DNA of 64,000 bases from Yoonia maritima (GTDB lineage: Bacteria; Pseudomonadota; Alphaproteobacteria; Rhodobacterales; Rhodobacteraceae), in the NCBI RefSeq assembly GCF_003003285.1, contig NZ_PVTP01000002.1, forward strand, positions 340,120 through 404,119, in the 5' to 3' direction. A program made the position numbers and the translations under genes. This document shows, one piece after another, positions 56,236 to 63,905 of the stretch. The notes beneath the pieces are model-generated. The model was not told the DNA's origin and did no database searches. It saw nothing but the letters and a program-made list of their open reading frames with translations. How positions within the stretch are numbered: position 1 is the stretch's first letter; every line of letters starts with the position of its first letter.

Positions 56236-56747
56236 GCTGGTTTGCTTTTTTCATAATACGCACATGGAACATCGTAGTGGGTTTGAATGCCAACATATGT
56301 CATTCCCAACCTTTGCATTACCTGTTGTGAAGCGATGTTCTTTGGGTCTGCGACTGCACAAATGTAGTCAACACCGACGCGATGAAATCCAAAATCCATC
56401 GCAGCTTGACCAGCCTCGGTTGCGTATCCCTTACCTTGATAAGGTGGGATAAGACGCCAGCCAATTTCTAAGGGTGCATCTTCTTTATGCGCGAGGTGCT
56501 GGAGGCAGGCTGCACCGATGACGATATCGGTGTCCTTTAAAAGAACAGTCCACCAACTATACCCATGCGTCACCCAGCGGCGTTGAATCCGCGTGATACC
56601 TTCTTCAGTTTTCTCGCGCGATTGTGGCCCGCCGAGAAAATGCATGACGTCGGGGTTGGAATTCATCACGAACAGTCCGTCAGCGTGTTTGGGTGCGAAT
56701 GGTGTCATAAATAGACGTGTGGTCGATATGGTTTGACTGCGCCGCAT
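56232..56747 (-). CDS. GNAT family N-acetyltransferase
   Basis: The 171-aa protein is a RimJ/RimL-type GNAT enzyme: STTRLFMTPFAPKHADGLF at the N-terminus, the acetyl-CoA loop IGWRLIPPYQGKGYATEAGQ near residue 105 (Q/R-x-x-G-x-G/A), and DPKNIASQQVMQRLGMTYVG at the C-terminal end. It transfers an acetyl group to an unknown target. The start is the ATG at 56747. The reading frame extends to 56810. Confidence 0.88.
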   Translation of the reverse strand: MRRSQTISTTRLFMTPFAPKHADGLFVMNSNPDVMHFLGGPQSREKTEEGITRIQRRWVTHGYSWWTVLLKDTDIVIGAACLQHLAHKEDAPLEIGWRLIPPYQGKGYATEAGQAAMDFGFHRVGVDYICAVADPKNIASQQVMQRLGMTYVGIQTHYDVPCAYYEKSKPA

Positions 56748-56886
56748 GGTGTCGATCCTTGTTGACGTGTGTCCACAAATTCTACGATCTCGGCTGTATC
56801 GCCGCATCAACTTTTGGTGGTCGGCGGGCGAGGACTTGAAGTTCGATGGCTTTCACCACAGCTTAACTATGTAAAGGAGAGCGATC

Positions 56887-57444
56887 ATGTCTAATATCGA
56901 TCAACAACCGCCTGAAGTTATTGAGGCCGTCCGCAAGTTCAGAGGCCAGTTTCGAACGACTGGCATTGTGTTGATTGTTTTAGGTGCGCTGGCAATTCTT
57001 TTTCCACTCGTATTTTCGATTGCTGCGAAAGTGCTGCTGGGTTGGGTTTTCCTGCTCACAGGCGGTGCGCTCCTATATCATGCCTTTCAGGCGAAACGCT
57101 GGGAATCAGCGATCTGGAGCGGGCTGATCGCGGTGCTTCATTTGGCGTTGGGTGTGTACATGGCGCTTTTCGCGCTTAACGGTTTGGTTGGGCTGACATT
57201 TCTTGTCGGGGTCGTTTTCTTGCTACAGGGCGGCGTTGAAGGGATGATTGCGATGCAACACAGGCACAAAACGGGTTGGGGTTGGTTGGCGCTGAATGGC
57301 GCAATTACCCTTTTTCTTGGCCTTGTCTTGATTGCGGGTTTGCCGGGCACCGCACTTTGGGCAATTGGGCTACTGCTGGGGATCAATTTTCTGACCACAG
57401 GTGTCGCTTTTGTGGCGTTAGCAGGCAGCGTGTCTGAAAAGTGA
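56887..57444 (+). CDS. HdeD-family acid-resistance membrane protein
   Basis: The 185-aa protein has six predicted membrane helices in three hairpins, with short loops: VLIVLGALAILFPLVFSIAA, FLLTGGALLYHAFQAK, LALGVYMALFALNG, and LGLVLIAGLPGTALWAIGLL. This is the DUF308/HdeD fold. In E. coli it helps acid resistance at high cell density. A strong RBS (AAAGGAGAG) precedes the ATG at 56887. Confidence 0.9.
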   Translation: MSNIDQQPPEVIEAVRKFRGQFRTTGIVLIVLGALAILFPLVFSIAAKVLLGWVFLLTGGALLYHAFQAKRWESAIWSGLIAVLHLALGVYMALFALNGLVGLTFLVGVVFLLQGGVEGMIAMQHRHKTGWGWLALNGAITLFLGLVLIAGLPGTALWAIGLLLGINFLTTGVAFVALAGSVSEK

Positions 57445-57668
57445 TAGGCAAAGGTGGCGGGAACCGCTGCATCCGTAAAGGTAACTAATCCTGAGGACCT
57501 GTATGTACAGGTGGGTGCCAGGTAAACTAACCAGGGTCAGAACAGAGCCAGCCCCCTAGGATTTGCTTAAGGCCGCTGGATTTGTACCCGTGACAACGAG
57601 AAGAGCAGAAGCCCGCCGAGGCAACAGGTAGGGTTGATTGGGGGGCAGGGCAAGTGGTTCGCGTCAGT
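57445..57668. other. Unexplained spacer with structured segments
   Basis: This spacer after the HdeD gene carries no open frame I believe in. It has a perfect small hairpin CCTGT-ATGT-ACAGG (about 57498-57511), a C-rich stretch around 57550, and purine-rich segments near 57595-57660. The composition suggests a small RNA or a leader, but I could not match it to SRP RNA, 6S RNA, RNase P RNA or a known riboswitch. Unknown function. Confidence 0.35.
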
Positions 57669-57815
57669 TTATTCTTCAACGTCGCCTTTGATTAGCCACC
57701 CGTTAGGGCCGACCATCTCAATCGGTGCGTATGCAAGCAGCAAGCGTTCCGCGAAGCCAACCATCAAAAGAGCCATTGATACTTCATAGACGGTAATTCC
57801 GTGAAAAAGTGACAT
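57669..57815 (-). CDS. 48-aa small membrane-associated protein
   Basis: A 48-codon minus-strand frame with a strong RBS (AAAGGAGC before the ATG at 57815). The product starts MSLFHGITVYEVSMALLMVG, a hydrophobic stretch, followed by FAERLLLAYAPIEMVGPNGW and an acidic end (KGDVEE). It is likely a peripheral or single-pass membrane micropeptide. No family is recognised. The GPNGW turn and the strong RBS suggest it is real. Confidence 0.6.
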   Translation of the reverse strand: MSLFHGITVYEVSMALLMVGFAERLLLAYAPIEMVGPNGWLIKGDVEE

Positions 57816-58129
57816 GGTAAGCTCCTTTGAAAACTATCTTATACCTAACGGCCAAAGCAGTCGAAAAAGTGACGTTTCAGGGGAAAACTGAACTCTGATC
57901 TTACGTCAATCGCCACATTTGGAACATAAACGTGGTCGTTTGTTAAATGTTTGCCTCGGCGATATTTCGCTTAGTGTTTGGTTTGTAAAGACAAATGCCA
58001 GTATGTTGCTAATAAAGCGTTAAATCGCCGTATTTGTTGATGATGTTTCACAGTTGGGCGTGGCGCAAATGACCTATGTAATGAAAAAAGTGAATTGATT
58101 TTTGTTCACTTATTGTTCACATTTGACGA
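57816..58129. other. AT-rich spacer upstream of mmcB
   Basis: These 314 bases lie between the divergent 48-aa gene and mmcB. They hold an SOS box at 58104-58118 and, by position, two promoters. Nothing else is identifiable. Confidence 0.6.
58104..58118 (+). promoter_or_regulatory. LexA (SOS) box upstream of mmcB
   Basis: GTTC-ACTTATT-GTTC is an exact match to the alphaproteobacterial LexA operator GTTC-N7-GTTC. It ends 11 bases before the mmcB start codon, so it probably overlaps the transcription start and blocks the gene until DNA damage. Confidence 0.85.
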
Positions 58130-58588
58130 ATGTCTGATATCTTAACGCAGAATGACTTAATGCCTGGCCAGTTGCTGGCGCGTGGGGTTTGTCGTCATTT
58201 GTATAGTTACGACTTTGTGAGCGTTGAAGAGTTCGTCCCGACATCCGGACGAAGGGTCGATGTCATGGGGTTGGGACCAAAGGGTGAAATTTGGATCATT
58301 GAATGCAAATCGAGCCGCGCCGATTTGCAGTCTGACAAAAAGTGGCAGGGGTATCTGGAATGGTGTGACCGGTTCTTTTGGGCTGTCGACAGCGGTTTTC
58401 CTGCGGACTTATTGCCTGACGATACCGGGCTTATTATTGCGGACGGCTATGGCGCGGAAATCATACGGATGGGGCCGCAAGTAAAACTTGCGCCCGCGAG
58501 ACGTAAGGTGCTTTTGCAGAAATTTGCGCGCCATGCTGCGTTGCGCGCGTTGGCCGCGCGCGACTCAGGGTTTACCCGCCCTTTTTGA
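58130..58588 (+). CDS. mmcB: MmcB family DNA repair protein
   Basis: The 152-aa protein matches MmcB (PF06319), a putative nuclease-fold protein induced by mitomycin C in Caulobacter. It has RRVDVMGLGPKGEIWIIECK near residue 42, with the PD-(D/E)xK-like core D-x15-ECK, and DKKWQGYLEWCDRFFWAVDS. The LexA box just upstream fits SOS control. The C-terminus (ALRALAARDSGFTRPF) is helical. The start is the ATG at 58130. Confidence 0.93.
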   Translation: MSDILTQNDLMPGQLLARGVCRHLYSYDFVSVEEFVPTSGRRVDVMGLGPKGEIWIIECKSSRADLQSDKKWQGYLEWCDRFFWAVDSGFPADLLPDDTGLIIADGYGAEIIRMGPQVKLAPARRKVLLQKFARHAALRALAARDSGFTRPF

Positions 58589-58766
58589 CGGCACGCGCCG
58601 CTATTGTTGCTGCGCGAATTTCTTCTGCGATTTCTTCTGCTTCCTCTGGATCAAAATCCATCGGAATTTCAACGCCGTTGGCTTCAATGAAAATACGTAC
58701 CATACCGTGGTCAGTCGGACCGATCTGCATGTTGGCTTCGATGTCGCGTTCGCTATTGATACCCAT
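58572..58766 (-). CDS. DUF6324 family small protein, copy 1
   Basis: The 64-aa protein starts MGINSERDIEANMQIGPTDH and has a beta-strand pair (GMVRIFIEANGVEIPMDFDP) and a C-terminal helix (EEAEEIAEEIRAATIAARAV). It matches the DUF6324 pattern of Rhodobacterales, with unknown function. It overlaps the 3' end of the convergent mmcB by 17 bases. A paralogue is encoded 25 bases upstream on the same strand. Confidence 0.82.
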   Translation of the reverse strand: MGINSERDIEANMQIGPTDHGMVRIFIEANGVEIPMDFDPEEAEEIAEEIRAATIAARAVKKGG

Positions 58767-58791
58767 TTAGGCCCCCTGTTTATGGGTTTTT

Positions 58792-58995
58792 CTACATGGG
58801 CAGCGGTGTCATTGGCAATAGGATCAAGCCAATAGTTGCAACACGAATTTCTTCCGCGATCTCGGCGGCTTCTTCCGGCCCGAAATCCAACGGGATTTCA
58901 ATGCCGCCGGCTTCGACGGAAATACGGACCTTGCCTTGCTCTGTTTGCCCGATCTGCATGCTCGCTTCAATATCGTGCCTGTAGTTGATACCCAT
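58792..58995 (-). CDS. DUF6324 family small protein, copy 2
   Basis: The 67-aa protein is a tandem paralogue of copy 1 (MGINYRHDIEASMQIGQTEQ, then RISVEAGGIEIPLDFGPEEA). Its helix starts like copy 1 (EIAEEIRVATIG) but the last 14 residues turn hydrophobic (LILLPMTPLPM) instead of basic, so the tail has diverged. RBS-like AAGGGGAC precedes the ATG. Likely co-transcribed with copy 1. Confidence 0.78.
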   Translation of the reverse strand: MGINYRHDIEASMQIGQTEQGKVRISVEAGGIEIPLDFGPEEAAEIAEEIRVATIGLILLPMTPLPM

Positions 58996-59198
58996 CTCGG
59001 TCCCCTTCTTTGTAACGGTTTACTACAGAGGCAGCCACTTATGTGGCAATTGGGTTAAATGAATAGATTTCTAGCCATATGGTTTGCTGGTTTTCTCATT
59101 TGGGTATGTTTCAGTTTGCGATTAGTTCGGAAAACACAAAGGAATTCCGAGTTGAGGGTATTGCATTCAATCTTCGGTGCCGCTAAATGACCCGCAAT

Positions 59199-59275
59199 GC
59201 CGCCTTAGCTCAGTTGGTTAGAGCACTGGTTTGTGGAACCAGGGGTCCCCCGTTCAAGCCGGGGAGGCGGTACCA
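59199..59275 (+). tRNA. tRNA-His (GTG), no G-1, A73
   Basis: A 77-base cloverleaf with encoded CCA. The anticodon stem CTGGT/ACCAG encloses TTGTGGA, giving GTG. The base before the acceptor stem is T (59198), so no G-1 is encoded, and the discriminator is A (position 73), not C. This matches the known alphaproteobacterial exception. Confidence 0.96.
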
Positions 59276-59405
59276 TTCTCAAATTTAGCTAAATTTGAGC
59301 ACGGCGTAGCGCACTTGCTATTTGTCTGCCAATCCAGCAAACCCCAAAACTTGATCCGCCAGCCGAGTTGGTGGTCGTATTTTTGAACGCGAGAGCCGAG
59401 CTGCC

Positions 59406-60434
59406 ATGTCTGATGTGATTTCCTTTGTTATTCAAGCATCCCCACCGCCGCGTTTGGATAAAGCATTGGGGCGTGATGTGCCCGATGATGCATCACTCAG
59501 CCGGTCTCGTTTAGCAAAACTGATCGCAGAAGGTGCAGTCACCGTTGATGGTCGCGTTGTAACTGATCCGCGGCACCGTGTGGCTGAAGGCGCACAGGTT
59601 GCTGTCAGCGTGGAGATTGCCCAAGAGAGCCATATCGTTGGCGAGGACATCCCGCTTGAAGTTGTCTTTGAAGATGATGATTTGATCGTGGTGAATAAAC
59701 CGTCCGGTATGGTTGTTCACCCGGCGCCTGGTACGCCGAGCGGTACATTGGTGAACGCGCTGATCCATCATTGCGGTGACAGCTTGTCTGGGGTCGGCGG
59801 CATGAAACGCCCGGGCGTCGTGCACCGCATTGATAAAGAAACGACCGGTCTTCTCGTTGCGGCAAAAACGGATCGTGCGCATCATCACCTTGCCGCACAA
59901 TTCGCAGCGCACACGGTTGAGCGCCGCTATCTAGCTGTCTGCTATGGTGTGCCTGACGCGAATGATCCGCGTTTGCGCGGGATCAAGGGAACATCGTTTG
60001 AGCCGGGCAATATCTTAAAGGTGCAGACGTTCTTGGGCCGTCACAAGGCTGACCGTCAGCGCCAGGCTGTTTCGTTTACCACCGGTCGTCATGCTGTTAC
60101 GCGTTCGCGTATCGTTGCGCCGTTGGGTGCACCAGCATGCGTTGCATTGATCGAATGCTGGCTGGAAACGGGCCGCACCCATCAGATTAGGGTTCATTTG
60201 GCACATTGTGGTCATTCGCTCGTTGGCGATCCTGTTTACGGTGGACGGCGCAAACTGTCGCCAAAGGCTGTGGGGGATGCCGGCGTGGCTGCGGTGGCGG
60301 GCTTTGGGCGTCAGGCGCTGCATGCCGCGACCCTTGGTTTTGAGCATCCGGTAACTGGTGAATTCATGCAGTTCGAGGCTGGTTTGCCCGAAGATATGCA
60401 GGCTTTGCTTGCAGCGCTTGGGTATCAGGGCTGA
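59406..60434 (+). CDS. rluD: RluA-family 23S rRNA pseudouridine synthase
   Basis: The 342-aa enzyme isomerises uridines in 23S rRNA (RluD-like). An S4 RNA-binding domain occupies residues about 14-75 (SRSRLAKLIAEGAVTVDGRV). The catalytic domain has DDLIVVNKPSGMVVHPAPGT near residue 92, GVVHRIDKETTGLLVAAKTD near 138 (catalytic Asp), LIECWLETGRTHQIRVHLAH near 240 and HSLVGDPVYGGRR. The ATG at 59406 is preceded by GAGAGC. The precise position modified (1911/1915/1917 versus others) is inferred from the family. Confidence 0.92.
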   Translation: MSDVISFVIQASPPPRLDKALGRDVPDDASLSRSRLAKLIAEGAVTVDGRVVTDPRHRVAEGAQVAVSVEIAQESHIVGEDIPLEVVFEDDDLIVVNKPSGMVVHPAPGTPSGTLVNALIHHCGDSLSGVGGMKRPGVVHRIDKETTGLLVAAKTDRAHHHLAAQFAAHTVERRYLAVCYGVPDANDPRLRGIKGTSFEPGNILKVQTFLGRHKADRQRQAVSFTTGRHAVTRSRIVAPLGAPACVALIECWLETGRTHQIRVHLAHCGHSLVGDPVYGGRRKLSPKAVGDAGVAAVAGFGRQALHAATLGFEHPVTGEFMQFEAGLPEDMQALLAALGYQG

Positions 60435-60529
60435 AATATTCAGTCCCATGTGCGTGAGTGCACGTAAAACGCTCTCGCAATGCTAAACTGATCGGTTCAT
60501 ATTGAATTCACAGAAAATTGGTGCGTAGA

Positions 60530-60558
60530 CTTGAAACGCTACGTCAACGTCACCATAT
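60530..60558 (+). promoter_or_regulatory. Possible heat-shock (sigma-32) promoter of rpoH
   Basis: CTTG (60530-60533), a 17-base spacer and CACCATAT (60551-60558) approximate the alphaproteobacterial sigma-32 consensus CTTG-N17-CYTATNT. It sits 36 bases before the rpoH start. Autoregulation of rpoH by itself is plausible. Not proven by sequence. Confidence 0.4.
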
Positions 60559-60593
60559 CCATGTTAAGCCTTTAAACATAGGAGGGCACGACA

Positions 60594-61490
60594 GTGAGCA
60601 ACTATAAGAATTTACCAGCACCAACCCCAGAGGGTGGTCTGAACCGTTACATGCAAGAAATCCGCAAGTTCCCGATGTTGGAGCCTGAGGAAGAATATAT
60701 GCTGGCAAAGCGCTGGGTGGATCATGAAGACACCAAAGCCGCGCACAAGATGGTCACATCACACCTGCGATTGGCTGCTAAAATTGCCATGGGATACCGT
60801 GGATACGGGTTACCGCAAGCAGAGGTGATTTCCGAAGCCAACGTTGGTCTTATGCAAGCCGTGAAACGTTTTGACCCTGAAAAGGGCTTCCGTTTGGCGA
60901 CCTATGCGATGTGGTGGATTCGTGCTTCTATTCAGGAATATATCCTGCGTTCATGGTCGTTGGTCAAACTTGGTACGACGTCAGCACAGAAAAAGCTGTT
61001 CTTTAACCTCCGCAAAGCCAAAAATCGGATTGGCGCGTTGGAAGACGGTGATCTGCGTCCTGAAAACGTAAAGCGGATCGCGACAGACCTTGGTGTGACC
61101 GAGGACGAAGTGATTTCTATGAACCGCCGGATGTCTGGTGGTGATGCGTCACTGAACGCGCAGGTTGGGTCTGATGGCGAAGGCACCATGCAGTGGCAGG
61201 ATTGGCTTGAGGACGAAAGCGCGAACACGGCAGGGGACTACGAAGCACATGATGAACTAGATGTGCGTCGCGAGCTTCTTGCTGAGGCGATGGAAGTGTT
61301 GAATGACCGTGAAAAGGACATCTTGGTGCAGCGCCGTCTGTCTGATGAAACGATCACGCTTGAAGATCTAAGCGGTCAATATGACGTAAGCCGCGAGCGC
61401 ATTCGTCAGATTGAAGTGCGTGCCTTTGAGAAACTGCAAACGAAAATGCAGGAGCTCGCCAAAGAAAAGGGTATGCTGGAAACAGCGTAA
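60594..61490 (+). CDS. rpoH: Heat-shock sigma factor RpoH (sigma-32)
   Basis: RpoH directs RNA polymerase to chaperone and protease genes. The 298-aa protein has region 2 (ISEANVGLMQAVKRFDPEKG, then LATYAMWWIRASIQEYILRS), the RpoH box QKKLFFNLRKAK near residue 131 that separates it from other sigmas, and region 4 ([20 protein letters not shown]). The start is a GTG at 60594 with GGAGGGC upstream. Roseobacters often have two rpoH genes; only one is in this window. Confidence 0.95.
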   Translation: MSNYKNLPAPTPEGGLNRYMQEIRKFPMLEPEEEYMLAKRWVDHEDTKAAHKMVTSHLRLAAKIAMGYRGYGLPQAEVISEANVGLMQAVKRFDPEKGFRLATYAMWWIRASIQEYILRSWSLVKLGTTSAQKKLFFNLRKAKNRIGALEDGDLRPENVKRIATDLGVTEDEVISMNRRMSGGDASLNAQVGSDGEGTMQWQDWLEDESANTAGDYEAHDELDVRRELLAEAMEVLNDREKDILVQRRLSDETITLEDLSGQYDVSRERIRQIEVRAFEKLQTKMQELAKEKGMLETA

Positions 61491-61518
61491 CCTTTGTCGT
61501 CAGCTGAAAAATATTATG

Positions 61519-61554
61519 TTCCCGTCAGAGTATTTTTGGCGGGGATATTTTTTG
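61519..61554 (+). terminator. Rho-independent terminator of rpoH
   Basis: TTCCCGTC (61519-61526) pairs with GGCGGGGA (61538-61545) through a short loop, with G-U pairs, followed by a T-rich run (ATATTTTTTG). It begins 28 bases after the rpoH stop. Confidence 0.65.
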
Positions 61555-61625
61555 TAAAATCACAAAGCTGACGCTTTCCCTTTGGTCAGGCTTGGCGCTA
61601 ACATCGCCCCGAAGAGGAGAGTTTT

Positions 61626-62594
61626 ATGACACCAATCCGTTGGGGCGTTTTGGGCGCTGCGAATTTTGCATTAAACCACATGGCCCCGGCTATCCATGCC
61701 GCGAAAGGCGCCGCTTTTACTGCGCTTGCAACGTCGAGCCCTGCGAAAGCAAAGCCGTTTAAAGCGTTCGCGCCTGATTTGCGTGTCCACGATAGCTATG
61801 ACGCGTTATTGGCTGACCCGGAAATTGACGCAGTCTATATTCCGTTGCCAAATCACCTTCATGTTGAGTGGACGATCAAGGCGCTGGAGGCTGGCAAGCA
61901 CGTGTTATGTGAAAAGCCGATTGCGCTGTCGGATGCGGACTTTGACGCGATGATTGCCGCACGCGACAAAGCAGGCAAGCTGGCCGCCGAAGCGTTTATG
62001 ATTGTACACCACCCGCAGTTTCAGCGGGCGCAGCAGCTTGTGCAGGGCGGTGCGATTGGCGATCTGAAACATGTGGACGCAGCGTTTACATTCTTTAACG
62101 ACGATATGGATAATATCCGAAACCAAGCTGATAAAGGTGGGGGCGGGCTGCGTGATATTGGGGTTTATACATTTGGTTCAACGCGGTTTGTGACAGGGCA
62201 AGAACCGGATCAGATACCTTATGCGAAGCTGCGCCTTGAAAACGGTGTTGATACCTTTGCACAGGTCGCCGCAGATTTCTCGACGTTCACGTATTCCGCA
62301 ATGGTATCGATACGGATGTTCAATCGCCAGCAGGTTACATTCCACGGTGAAAAAGGCGTTCTAGAGTTAAGTTGCCCATTTAATGCGAATGTCTTTGATC
62401 AGGCAGAGCTGACGCTTGCGGTTGATGGTACGACCGTCACAACCGAACGTTGGCCGGGTGTAAACCATTATGTGTTGCAGGTCGAAAACTTCTGTAATTC
62501 TGTTCGGGATGGCACTGATTATCCATGCCCTCTTGAGTTTTCACGTGGAACGCAAAAGATGATGGATATGGTATTCGCCGCTGGCGATAAGTAG
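61626..62594 (+). CDS. Gfo/Idh/MocA family oxidoreductase
   Basis: The 322-aa NAD(P)-dependent enzyme has the N-terminal Rossmann motif WGVLGAANFALNHMAPAIHA, the loop YIPLPNHLHVEWTIKALEAG near residue 78, and the family EKP motif in KHVLCEKPIALSDADFDAMI. The C-terminal half has the substrate-binding beta sheet. Members oxidise sugars, inositols and related compounds, and the substrate is not apparent. RBS-like GAGGAGAG precedes the ATG. DUF4389 follows 11 bases later. Confidence 0.9.
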   Translation: MTPIRWGVLGAANFALNHMAPAIHAAKGAAFTALATSSPAKAKPFKAFAPDLRVHDSYDALLADPEIDAVYIPLPNHLHVEWTIKALEAGKHVLCEKPIALSDADFDAMIAARDKAGKLAAEAFMIVHHPQFQRAQQLVQGGAIGDLKHVDAAFTFFNDDMDNIRNQADKGGGGLRDIGVYTFGSTRFVTGQEPDQIPYAKLRLENGVDTFAQVAADFSTFTYSAMVSIRMFNRQQVTFHGEKGVLELSCPFNANVFDQAELTLAVDGTTVTTERWPGVNHYVLQVENFCNSVRDGTDYPCPLEFSRGTQKMMDMVFAAGDK

Positions 62595-62605
62595 GAGAGA
62601 AGGGC

Positions 62606-62884
62606 ATGCCCGAAGAAAAAAGCGCTGGATCTGAAACAGATTTTGAAAGCATTTGGCTACGTTTGGTGCATATGATCATCATTGCGGTTCTCATGAGTAT
62701 GGCAAGTTCACTGCTGGGCTTGCTGACCGTCGCGCAATTCGTGATCATGCTGTTTAAGAAGCGTGAACCAAATGATCAGTTGGCCGAAATCGGGACAACG
62801 ATGGGCGTTTGGATGGCGAAAGCTGCGCGTTATCAGGTTGCCGCAAGTGAGGTTAAGCCGTGGCCTTGGACTGAATTGGATTAA
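62606..62884 (+). CDS. DUF4389 domain membrane protein
   Basis: The 92-aa protein has a short acidic N-terminus (MPEEKSAGSETDFESIWLRL) and one or two membrane helices (VHMIIIAVLMSMASSLLGLL and TVAQFVIMLFKKREPNDQLA), ending KPWPWTELD. The pattern matches DUF4389, a family of unknown function, often near lipoprotein genes. RBS AGGAGAG lies before the ATG. Its stop is 4 bases before the next gene's TTG start. Confidence 0.8.
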   Translation: MPEEKSAGSETDFESIWLRLVHMIIIAVLMSMASSLLGLLTVAQFVIMLFKKREPNDQLAEIGTTMGVWMAKAARYQVAASEVKPWPWTELD

Positions 62885-62888
62885 GCTC

Positions 62889-63881
62889 TTGTCGCGCATA
62901 TATTTCGCCATCGTGGGGTTGGCGATGGTGGCGTGCACCCGTCCATACGATATTACTGTTGTTCCGGGCGTGTCTGGAGCAATAGTTGAAACGATTTACG
63001 TTGCTACGCAACAAACGCCGTCGGTCGTCGGGGCGTTTTCTTACAATGATCGTATTACACAGCCGCAATTCGCCCGCGTTGACGTAACCATCCCATCGAC
63101 ACATGCCCCAGGTCGCATTGAAACTGCACATGATGTGGGGGGTGGTTTCACGATGGCCAGCTATCGACCGAAAAGTCAGGCTGAGTATATCGAGGGCCTC
63201 GCCGCTGCACCCGGTGATGAGATTTTGCTGTTCATGCACGGATATAACTCGACCACAACCGAGGCTGTTTTTCGACTTGCGCAGATTGGTTACGACTTTG
63301 ACATTGCCGGGGTAAAGTCTGTGTTTTCATGGGCGTCCGCCGCGTCACCCAGTGCATATGTTTATGATCGCGATAGCATTTTATTTGCGCGCGATGATCT
63401 GACACAGTTATTGACTGCCGTGTCGCGCGGTTCTGACAAGCGGATCACGCTTCTTGCGCATTCGATGGGGGCACAGCTCACGATGGAGGCGATGCGCCAG
63501 CTCGCAATCTCGGGGGATGATCATGTGCTTGCTGACATTGAGACTGTGATTCTCTTATCGCCGGATATCGATCCAGATATATTTCGACGGCAAGTCGAGG
63601 TGATCGGTGATCGCGACAATCCTTATGTAATCCTAACGAGCGGCACCGACAGGGCGCTGCGCCTATCATCGTTTTTGATCGGCGGGCGATCCAAGGTGGG
63701 GCAGTTAGATGCCGCCCGCGATGTTGAGGGGCTAAATGTTATCATGGTTGATTTGACCGACGTGAGTGACGGCGGGCATGGCGACCATATGGTCGCTGCG
63801 ACATCACCCAGCGCGATCAATTTACTACGTCAGATATCCAGTAAAGACATGTTGGTTCAAAGCGGTCTTTTACTTGAGTGA
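62889..63881 (+). CDS. DUF900-type alpha/beta hydrolase, predicted lipoprotein
   Basis: The 330-aa protein has a lipoprotein-like N-terminus: (M)SRIYFAIVGLAMVAC from a TTG at 62889, lipobox Cys near residue 16. The hydrolase domain has ILLFMHGYNSTTTEAVFRLA near residue 117, the nucleophile elbow LLAHSMGAQLTMEA near 193 (Ser in HSMG), and HGDHMVAATSP near 300 for the catalytic His. It matches DUF900. The natural substrate is unknown. A longer open frame from 62763 overlaps DUF4389 and is rejected. Confidence 0.85.
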   Translation: MSRIYFAIVGLAMVACTRPYDITVVPGVSGAIVETIYVATQQTPSVVGAFSYNDRITQPQFARVDVTIPSTHAPGRIETAHDVGGGFTMASYRPKSQAEYIEGLAAAPGDEILLFMHGYNSTTTEAVFRLAQIGYDFDIAGVKSVFSWASAASPSAYVYDRDSILFARDDLTQLLTAVSRGSDKRITLLAHSMGAQLTMEAMRQLAISGDDHVLADIETVILLSPDIDPDIFRRQVEVIGDRDNPYVILTSGTDRALRLSSFLIGGRSKVGQLDAARDVEGLNVIMVDLTDVSDGGHGDHMVAATSPSAINLLRQISSKDMLVQSGLLLE

Positions 63882-63905
63882 ATTGCAAGGCCTGAAATAT
63901 GGGGC

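Noticed and set aside
57510..57560. SRP RNA-like segment GGTCAG...CAGCC
   Set aside because: The conserved SRP apical loop (GGAAG) is missing and the flanks do not pair as in alphaproteobacterial SRP RNA. Kept only as an unknown spacer.
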